Shown piece after piece: positions 55,109 to 64,000 of a stretch of DNA of 64,000 bases (position 1 is the stretch's first letter; every line of letters starts with the position of its first letter). The position numbers and the translations under genes are program-made. Source of the stretch: Xestospongia muta (lineage: Eukaryota > Porifera > Demospongiae > Haplosclerida > Petrosiidae). The DNA lies in the NCBI GenBank assembly GCA_963693285.1, contig OY848917.1, positions 7,574,118 to 7,638,117 of the forward strand, given 5' to 3'. Below the pieces are notes generated by a model. It ran no database searches. It had not been told where the DNA came from and worked only from the letters and a program-made list of their open reading frames with translations.

Positions 55109-58100
55109 ATGGAGGAGACAGAAGTCAGAGATCACTCTAAAGCAATTAAATTTGTATCCAATTCAAGTCTTGCAATAGAACAGATAGAACTGTCCAAAAC
55201 TCAATATTTTACAACCAAACTTAGTACCAAGAAAAACAAAGTGAAGAGATGGTTCTCTAGTTCAAAAGATGATAATACAACTACTTACTGTTGTTGTAAT
55301 ATTTCACCTAAAATAGCAAAATGCCTTGAATTATCAGGACTTATTACTGGTATAGTCATTGTACTGATGTTGTTCATTATTCCCATAATAAGTCATTATG
55401 ACTTAGTAAGTGAATAAAAAAGCACCAATAATTAATGTTAATTGCTTTTTACATTTTTTATTACATTTATAGGAAATGAGTAGTAGACAGCCCAACAACA
55501 TTAATACACCAGATACTTCTAATACAACTGTAAGTTAAACTTTATCATCAACATTTTTAGCATTTGAAACCTACAAAAACATATTATGTGGCCTGATTTG
55601 CAAATAATGGACCACTTTGGCATAACATTTGTGATCTGATTTGTGAAAAGGGACCACTGTTAAAACATCTCTGAAAACAGTTTTGTCTAATTATATTTGC
55701 TATATATAAACATTTATTCATCGTAATTGTTGTATATTCCTTTCCACAAATCAGGTCACAAATGTTTTGACAGAGGTGGTCTCTTATTACAAATCATGCT
55801 ACATGATGTATGCATACATTATAAACAGAAGTTGCTGTTATTAAATTGACTGCAGTGTTTTCTGATTCATAATCACTTCAGTTGCAAGTGTTTTTACATA
55901 GTTAGTCTTGATTACTAATTATTACGGAAATGACTTCCCAGAAGATAGAAGATTGACAACAGTACAACTACCCACTCAGTTTATTTAATTAATAGAGTCT
56001 AAAGCCGCTATTATGCAAAACAGTAGTCTGTTACTAAATGTCATTTTTGAGAAGTCAATTGTTGAAGTATATGAATTATTAGCACAACAACAATTGGTAA
56101 TGAGAACAGGATGTGTCTTTAAATGTATTTTATATAAAGGATGTATGCAATCTAATTGAGTATGAATAAATCAATTAATTTTAATAATTTAATAATAATA
56201 ATAATGTAATAAGAATTGTCAAATTGATAAACACTGATAATATTGATTTGTTGTTTTAAATATTATATAGTTGTATGTAGCAAACATATTTGATACAAGA
56301 TGATATTTTTAATTTATATTTTGTATGGATGCAGGCATCCATACAAAATGCAAATTAAAAAATCATTATTGTTTAAGCGTATATTACCTATATCAAACAA
56401 CTAATCTTTATATTGAATTAATTGCAGTTAGTTTTGGCAATATACTGCATACACATACGTGAAATTAACCATTTTTACTGGAAAAAAGTTTACTACTTGT
56501 TAAAATATGTGGCATCAATGCATTCATTTTTGATCCTTTGTATAGAGTAGTATGACTAACTTGCGCTCAATTAGCAGGATAAGTATTATACAGATAGACT
56601 TGACCTCCAGAACAACTTTACTTAGTGTTATCACCAAACTCCCTGGTGTAAAATGTAATGGGATTCTGGTCAACTAACCTAAAATTAGAGTCAAAGCTCA
56701 GGAATGCATTGTGTGCATGGGTATGAAAATTGTATATGTGTAATAGATATAAACAAACATGAGCAATTAGTCTGCTACCATGTTTGGTATGTTTATTATA
56801 ATATATATATATATCATATTTGGATATTACAATCTAGAAATCTAAGCAAAGTACTAGACCTTTAGTAGACTGCATATGTATATCTTGAACAGACCTTTCC
56901 CCATATTAACAAGCTTTGTTACAAAATTCAATGTAGGAATGTAGTTGAATAGCCAAAGTGAATGACAAATGTAAGTAATAAAAATCATAGTTGGTAAGTA
57001 GTAAACATTTCTGTGCAATGTACATAGATGATTTACCATATATATAGTATTAACATTAAATGTAGAAGATAGATGGTTTGGAATAATAGATTATTGGTTT
57101 GTAGTACTTGAATAGTATTACCTCAACATAATATCACTATTGCAGCTAATAACTAGGAGTATAAATTAATCTAAAAATTTATAATAACAATGTCCTTATC
57201 TTTAGTTAATAGTTTCATAAATAGGTAATCCAAATATGCACTTTTTGACATTTTGAAAGACATTCTAATCACATATACATTTGTTGACACTTGTCTTTTG
57301 CTTAGAATTTATGTTTCATCAATACTTTTTTGTATTCCCAGAATTGTTCACATGAAGACTTATCATGGACTGTTGTTCCTGATGTTATTAATGTTTCTAA
57401 ATGTTGTGCTAAAGCATATTCAGGAAATGCTTGTTCTTCTTTTCTTTCAAGTTGGCAAACCTGTGCATTAGGTCAATCAACAACAGTGTTTGTACATAAC
57501 ACAAGTATCTTATCACAAGATCAAGTCAAAGAGATCATTACGACGTTAGGTAACTTAAAAATAATCAACGTGACATTGTTAGATATCTTTAAATGTAACA
57601 GCTCAACTCCCTGACTCTTACTCAACCTGTAAAAGAACTGGTGTATCTTTTCTTTGTCAATATATCTTTCCTCTTTGTGACTGTAAAACTGGAGATTTAT
57701 ATTTACCATCACAAGAGACATGTCAAGAAGTTAGCACTGTTACATGTAGGACATTGTGGCCACTACTAGAACAACTGATCCAGTCACTCAAGTTACCAGA
57801 TTGCTCAGAATTACCTATGGCTACTTACCCACCAGGTATAAACATGTATGCAGTTATATGGAATAAGTGGATTTCTACATACACATGTAGATATCAGTGG
57901 TTCTGGTAACTCATACATTAGTCCTACTACTGGCACCTCATCTTTACCTCAAGATACAGTTTGTGCTGATCAATTTATTAAAGTCAATGGAACATGTTAT
58001 GCTCGATGTGATAGTTTTGAACAGAGTCCACATGATGTCACTGTTGTCTTAAAAAGTATACGGCAGTTTGCTGCTTGTTATGGATTTACTGTTGGAATTG

Positions 58101-59687
58101 TTGTTATAATCTTATCATTTGTGCGTAGGAAAACAATGTATGCTAATCGTAATGTTTACTTTATTTGAGCTAATACATTGCCTTATATAGGTTGGTTTTT
58201 CCTTCAGTTTTTTTAGTTTACATGACATCAGGATATTGCATTTTAGGTAAGCAAATACTATGTGTGTTCCTTTCATCTCTTACTGTATCTCTCCCTTTCA
58301 GCTATTTTTATGTTTGTTTCACTAATTGATAGATCCAGTTTATATTGTAATTCTGTTGCTATAACAAAAGAAAACTTTAATGATTCAACTTCATTTTGTC
58401 TTATAGCAGGTTGGACAATGATTATTTGTATACATAATTAGTCTAGACTCAAACTGATACTCATATATGTCTCTTTTAGGAGCAGTATTTCATTATTTTG
58501 TACTAAGTGTTACATTGTGGTGGTTCTTTCATGTTTGTTCAATATTCTATAAAATCATGTTCCCCTTGACAGCTAAACAATATCAGAAAAAAGAAAAGTA
58601 CTTCCACATAATTTTATTAGTTACTGGTATGTTTTACTACATGAGACTATCATATGACATTAATTTATAAATTCAATCAACATGTTACACCTATCAAATA
58701 TTTCTTCATTCTCTAATTTTCCTACACATATTCTTTACAAGTAGTGTTTATGCAAACAGACATTCATTTAATAGTGATACCTAGTTGATTTGTTGCAAAC
58801 ATTTGTTCAATTATTGTAAACATGTGTTCATGCTGTTGCTAATACTGCATAGTACATATTGCTTAAAAGTAGTGTTCATTAGTATGCATACAGATATTCA
58901 TTTTATAGATGCAAAATAGTTGATTTATTATAAACATTTTAATATAATACTAGCATAATTCTATGTGTTTCGCACTTGATGTTGTCTCATTCCAATACTA
59001 GGCATCTTCATTCCCATACCTGGAGTATTACTAGCACTTTTAGTTCCAGATTGGGGTTATGTAGTTCATGAATTTCCTCCATTTTTATGTACTCCTCAAA
59101 ATCTAAATCTCTGGTATTATTCAGGGAATTTACCTCTTAACATTTTAATAGCTATTGGCGTCATATTGTTTCTTCTAATGTTCTGGAAACTTCATAAAGT
59201 AAGAGAATAATACTGACACATTTTAATATTAGTTTTCTTTATCCCACAGCATCAAGGTATATTTCGCACAAGGAAAAAAGGTGCCCTTGGGATCAGTACA
59301 GCAGAGAAAAAGATTCTATTTGTGTTATGTTATTATGTTATATTTGCTATAATCATGTTGGTGTATTTTAGATTTGCAACAGCAGATGCTGACTCATTTA
59401 TAGAAGCTCTAGAGATATATTTCCGTTGTCAGGCATTAGGACATCTACTCAATCAAACATCACAGTGTGATCCAAAGGAATATCAACAATATATCTATCC
59501 AGAGCTAGCAGCAGCTACCTATTTTTTATTGGCATTTATTACCACAGCAAATTTAATGTTTGTCATCAACTGGAGCACTGTTGCCAAATTCTGCTCACAA
59601 TATTTTCGTGAGAAACAAAAATCATCGAATGTTATGCTCCCTAATCCAATGGTGAATGACAACACAGATAGCTCTCAATTGCAATAA
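55109..59687 (+). CDS. FL7: Frizzled-like class F receptor with an N-terminal membrane anchor
   Basis: Exons: 55109-55405, 55473-55529, 57342-57549, 57602-57835, 57891-58137, 58191-58246, 58302-58409, 58480-58626, 59002-59198, 59250-59687; 662 residues, open throughout. Tail MEETEVRDHSKAIKF, Cys cluster TTTYCCCNISP and anchor helix; CRD NCSHEDLSWTVVP to LPDCSELP; stalk VCADQFIKVNGTCYARC; helix 1 ends FVRRKT; helix 3 TLWWFFHVCSIFYK; after helix 7 NWSTVAKFCSQYF, no KTxxxW. It differs from FL4 at only scattered residues (for example EIYFRCQ against ETYFRCQ, QQYIY against QHYIY), and introns are equally close, so the two separated within recent history or were homogenised. Intron 2 is 1.8 kb, with the family A foldback element and a perfect 15-bp hairpin. 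Confidence 0.87.
55586..55804. mobile_element. Long-TIR foldback element (family A) in FL7 intron 2
   Basis: Same element and position as in FL3-FL6. Confidence 0.75.
56318..56349. repeat. 15-bp perfect hairpin in FL7 intron 2
   Basis: Identical to the hairpin at 32210-32241 in FL4. Confidence 0.8.
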
Positions 59688-60303
59688 TTGTATTTGAAGC
59701 ATTTGATTGTGTTTTGTTATTATACATTGTTTTGTTTAAAAAGTTTTTAAAAGTAAACATGAGTTTGTTTTTTTTAAATATAATTATAACAGGACTTTAC
59801 TGAATGTTTATTAACTACTTTCTAAATTACATTTTATAAATTTAGTGTTAACACTGATTGGTAATTTATAGCATTTATTATTTTGAAATGACGATTTAAA
59901 GGCATAATAATTTTAAGGGTCTGGATGTTTGTGTCTTATTGGTCACATCAAAATATTACCATTAGGTAAAAAATCAGAGAAAACTCCTCCATAAATTATT
60001 GAAGTATCCTTGGGAAACTTGATGAATTATAATTGAATGTTTTATTCTATAAGAGTACAAACAAGCTATCACATTTATTTATCCAACTAATTAATACATC
60101 TTACGTGCTTATCAAAAAGGCTAGTTTGACTTTGTATTTGATTGTGGAGGTTATCTGTACTATTAAAGAAGGCAGTGAAGGAATAAAGTCATAAAGAAGT
60201 TGATCATTGCACTACAAAATATTTCATTATATAATTATAATATACAATATTATCCAAACTTACGTATTCATCATCAGGTTGGTTTATATAATTATGGTTT
60301 CAG
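59688..60303. other. FL7 3' flank
   Basis: 3' UTR and spacer, collinear with the flanks of FL4 and FL6. Nothing else is recognised. Confidence 0.6.
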
Positions 60304-61130
60304 CTAAGCATCGCTTACTCTTGTATTGATGTAATCAGAATCAAAAACTCCTTGAAGAGAATATATTCCTTTATCATAATGTTTGATAACGAAGTGTGGA
60401 CCAGTATAGCATCTATCTATCTTTCCTTCTGCTCCTATTTTCCTTCTCATATCCTTCATCAACACTTTCTCTTCATACAAAAACACTGAGACAAACATGC
60501 TTTCTATTAAAATTTTTGTTTTGATTCTCTTGTGTTCTCTGAATATTGTTTTTAACTACTTAAAGTTCCTCTAGCCTATGGTTCTTTGAACTGTTTGAGT
60601 GAGATCTTTTTCTTTAGATAGTTGGTCTAATAGGTCTTCTGGGCTCTTATTGTCAATTTCAATGTCAATTGGAAGGAAGGCTTATGCCAAACATGAGTTC
60701 AAATGGAGTACAGGCAGTGGACTCATAAATTGAAGTGTTGTATACATATGTGCATGTGTCCAGAAAGTCATCTCAAACATTCTTGTCAAGGACAAATTTA
60801 AGGGGCATACCGTAAAGGGTCTGATTTATTAAGTTCATTTGCCTGTAAAAATTAAAACAAGTTTGACCAAAACTATATTTTCTAAACACATAAGGGTAGA
60901 AAATACATTTACTTCCTAATTATTTAATTTGACAACTCAGCATTATCCAACTTATTTTTAAATTCCTTACTATTGTCACTTGTTATTATTTTAAGAATTA
61001 CCATCCTCTTAAAGATCCAACAAAGTAAACAAACTAAATAACTCTGAATGCATCAATGCACACTGTCAGTCAATAGACCTTAAGAATTATTCATATTCCC
61101 TTAATGCATTCATCACAAGCAAAATGATGT
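60304..61130 (-). mobile_element. Retroelement-type integrase remnant, copy 3
   Basis: Collinear with copies 1 and 2; open C-terminal piece 60304-60498 (VLMKDMRRKIGAEGKIDRC), broken core upstream on the minus strand. Confidence 0.72.
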
Positions 61131-61187
61131 TCTGTGACAATGTTGATTCTTTGAGTTATTCCAGATGTAAGGTAAAAGAATATAAAA

Positions 61188-61190
<3 letters not shown>

Positions 61191-61250
<60 letters not shown>
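61191..61250. repeat. (TA)n microsatellite, copy 3
   Basis: TA run of about 60 bp at the same spacer site as 37124 and 52136. Confidence 0.9.
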
Positions 61251-61593
61251 AGGGAGAGCAGTCATTTCTTCTATAGAAAAAGAAAGAAATGATATAATAA
61301 TTGATACATTCTACAATTGCATGTGTTGAGATGACAAAGTTGCTTGTGATAAATGAGGAATGTGTTACTTACAGAAACTCAAAGATACATTAAATATTAA
61401 CGAGAACCTAAAATTAACATACAGAAACTGACATTGAAATTAGGAGCATTACATCTTACTTGATTACTTAAAACACAGAATATTAGGTAACCATTAATAT
61501 AACTAAACTATTATAGTCTGTTACTTAAACAAGTCTAAGGCTCTACTTACAGTTATATTCACAGTACTTATAACAGATCCAATTATTAAGCAA

Positions 61594-62120
61594 GATTCAC
61601 CTCTACTGAGACTAGATTACTTTGAGAAGGTAAAGGATCAACTGTGTTGTCAACCTGTGAAATTGTTAAATTAGCGTATCTTTTAGTAGTCTTCAGTTTC
61701 TTCTTGATTTCATTCCTCTCATCCATGGATGCACACCTGTACAATAACAAGATAAAGCCATAAGAACTTCATAAATTAAAATATCAATAATTTGATAACT
61801 GCACAATTGAGTTAATTGATATTATCTATTAATAACTTACTTCAGTTTATACCCTTGCATTTTCTAGATGGCTTCTGGCAAGTAGAATGAAATTTTGGCT
61901 GTGTTTCATTTTTCTTTCCAGGAGCAACAAAATTAATTACAATAAATGGTTGTACTTCTTCCTCTGCACTGGTCTATGTAGTTAGTACAGCTTTATATAA
62001 GAGAGAATTAATTAACTGAAGATATAGGTGGACACCTTTGTTCTCAACAGTTAGTTTGGAAGTCAACTCATTGATGTACTGAGAACGTAATGCTAGTTGA
62101 GATGTGGGATCTATACAAAT
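61594..62120 (-). pseudogene. Unrecognised antisense coding fragment, copy 3 (two exons)
   Basis: Exon A (about 61853-62115) matches copies 1 and 2 and shares the in-frame stop of copy 1 after LLYKAVLTT. Exon B (about 61594-61737) encodes CASMDERNEIKKKLKTTKRY, then ANLTISQVDNTVDPLPSQSN, then LVSVE. Exon junctions keep phase (Lys split by the intron). Two NxT-type sites and a Cys-rich KPSRKC segment are visible; no family is recognised. Confidence 0.5.
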
Positions 62121-62199
62121 AATAGATAATATAAAATTTTAATCATAATACCAACAAACAACCTGTGTTGCAATTCTCTTTATCTGGAGTTGAATGTAT

Positions 62200-63249
62200 T
62201 TAAAGTAATAAATTGTGTTTCATTATTATATATTGCTTTGTTTTGACATGAGTGTTCTTTTTAAAATTGACTATAACCGATTTTGTAGTTAATTCTCATA
62301 GTAAAGCATATTGAAGTAAATAATAATATATTGCTACGTTCATAGCAAGTAAACAATAGACAGACAACACAAACCACAGTTCTGTCAATTTAAGAGGAAA
62401 AGAACAAGCACTTTCTGAATAAATTTTAGCATGATACTATGTAAAATTATTAACAATAGGACCAAACTCTAAATATATTGGATAGATAATGGTTGGAGGT
62501 TTATTAGCACTTTTAAGATAACATGAGTGTCTTTTAGAATGTGATTATAACAGGACTTTATTGTTGAGTTATTAAATACTTTTTAAATGTCATTCATCAA
62601 CTTTTATTATTTGCACTGGTTGGTATGTTGTAGCATTTAGTTGATTGTATTCCTTTCACCAACACTGGAACAAAAGCACAAAATTATTATCATATGATTG
62701 TACATCATTACTGCCCTTACTTGAATGTTAGTAATCTTGATTCTATTTGCTAATATAAGCAAATATTTTCAACTAGATTGTTCATAAAAATGATGTTTTC
62801 TAAAGCAATGTAGAATAACTGTCAAACATATCTTTAGAATCCACTTGGTATATAAATAACATACATATATAAATAACCATACCATATATAACAATCAATT
62901 TGGTACATCTATTAACAATACATAATTATACATTCAATAGTAAGAATGTTGAACACTCCATTTAAACAGCTGTAAATGGAACAATTGTTAAAACACCTGT
63001 CATGAAATTTATTATATCTATCAGTATCACCATTAAACTGATTTTGTAGTTTATTCACATGATAAAACACTTTCACTGGTCAAATAAGAATTTTAAATTA
63101 AGTTAAGCAATAGACTAACAACACAAACCACAGTTATGTCAATTGAGAGGAAATAGTAAACATTTTCTACATAAACATTAGCATGTAAGTTACTAACAAC
63201 AAGAACCAAACTCTAATATATTGCCTAGAAATGTGTTGGAATATTAACT
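62200..63249. other. Shared spacer block after FL7
   Basis: Collinear and very close to 37970-39029, closer than to the FL6 spacer (for example both share the deletion that reduces the family B foldback element). No gene is seen. Confidence 0.6.
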
Positions 63250-63661
63250 TGAATGATTTATTTTCTTTAGGAATTTCCAATGCATTGTTAGTCTAATCAA
63301 TTCAGAAAATTTTCAGTCACAAGGACTGTAATGACCCAGCTAATAACTGAATAATGCTCTTTGATGTTATAGAGAAACATGAGATATCTATCAAGTTAAA
63401 TTGATAACTAGGATTTATAAACATGTGTACTTTATCAATTGAGAGATGTTCATAATTATTATTAGCATCAAAAGGAATTATTAATAAATTGTCTAAAATA
63501 GTTTTCCTCATGAACATAATGGTATTCTGTTACAATAGTATTACTATATCAATACATAATGGTCAAACCAGTTTATGGTACCAGTTTATGGTACCAGTTT
63601 ATGATACCAGTTTATGAATAAATTCAGATTCTAATTTCATTTTCTTAGTTACAGTGTCTTA
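63250..63661 (+). promoter_or_regulatory. Conserved upstream block of a predicted eighth receptor (FL8)
   Basis: Copy of the upstream block, with three tandem ACCAGTTTATG motifs near 63568-63611, ending at the insertion site CAGTGTCTTA. Its presence implies another receptor gene just right of the window. Confidence 0.45.
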
Positions 63662-64000
63662 TAGCCTCGTACCCAGGCTAAACGTCTGGTAACTACTGTT
63701 TGCGCATGCGTTTAATTCCCACGGATTTCTTGGAAAATAGTATACTCTAGGAATCCTCCGTCAACTATGATGTCAACATTCCTTTAACCTCAATGTTAGA
63801 TTATTCAATTGTGATAGCTACTTGTAGTACTGATAGAAACTTTTCTGCTGGTCTAATGTATGCTCTAAAGAAGCTAGGAACCAACTGTTTGAATGCCTCT
63901 AGTTTTGCAAGAGACAAAATTCGAAGTTTGCACTTAATACAAATATATAAAGAGAGACCGTCATCTCTCGAAACGATAACATCAAGCAAAAAAGTCATTC
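63662..64000. mobile_element. Inverted-repeat element, second copy, cut by the window end
   Basis: Starts TAGCCTCGTACCCAGGC at exactly the same target position as 39421 and is nearly identical over 339 bp, so the insertion was duplicated with its flanks rather than acquired twice. By analogy the element should end near 64257 and the next receptor ATG should lie near 64278. Confidence 0.85.

Overview
This is eukaryotic DNA: AT-rich, intron-bearing genes with GT-AG introns of mostly 60-200 bp, many microsatellites and foldback elements. Ortholog content (LRMDA, DPH1, MFSD5) points to an animal. The compact introns, the AT richness and an expanded family of divergent class F (Frizzled/Smoothened-type) receptors suggest a demosponge, possibly Amphimedon or a relative; the species call is inference.

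Left part (1-10 kb): the 3' part of an LRMDA/C10orf11-like leucine-rich-repeat gene (+), containing what looks like a U12-type AT-AC intron and, in its last intron, a hAT transposase remnant and a 78-bp higher-order minisatellite; a two-exon DPH1 gene (+) for diphthamide synthesis; a single-coding-exon MFSD5 transporter gene (-) tail-to-tail with it; and a decayed 2.2-kb Tc1/IS630-like DNA transposon with 22-bp terminal inverted repeats.

Main part (10.7-64 kb): a head-to-tail array of seven paralogous ten-exon genes, here called FL1-FL7, all on the + strand. Each encodes a 662-683 residue receptor: a cytoplasmic N-terminal tail, a Cys cluster, one extra transmembrane anchor, a short Asn/Thr linker, a Frizzled-type cysteine-rich domain (CRD), a Cys-containing stalk, and a class F seven-helix bundle. 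Exon lengths and intron phases are almost invariant. FL1 is the most divergent and compact; FL4, FL6 and FL7 are near-identical. FL5 is complete except for one extra base in exon 1. FL3 is a mosaic (FL2-like exons 1-2, FL1-like exons 3-10). Between genes lie fossils of further copies: exon 6 fused to exon 1, orphan exon 2, orphan exon 10 tails.

Spacers of FL4, FL6 and FL7 carry the same block: antisense retroelement-type integrase remnants, (TA)n tracts and an unrecognised antisense two-exon coding fragment. A 596-bp inverted-repeat element sits just upstream of FL5 and recurs, cut by the window edge, at 63662; this predicts an eighth gene starting near 64278. Intron 2 of FL3-FL7 carries a long-TIR foldback element. 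The picture is a fast-evolving receptor cluster shaped by segmental duplication, conversion and deletion.
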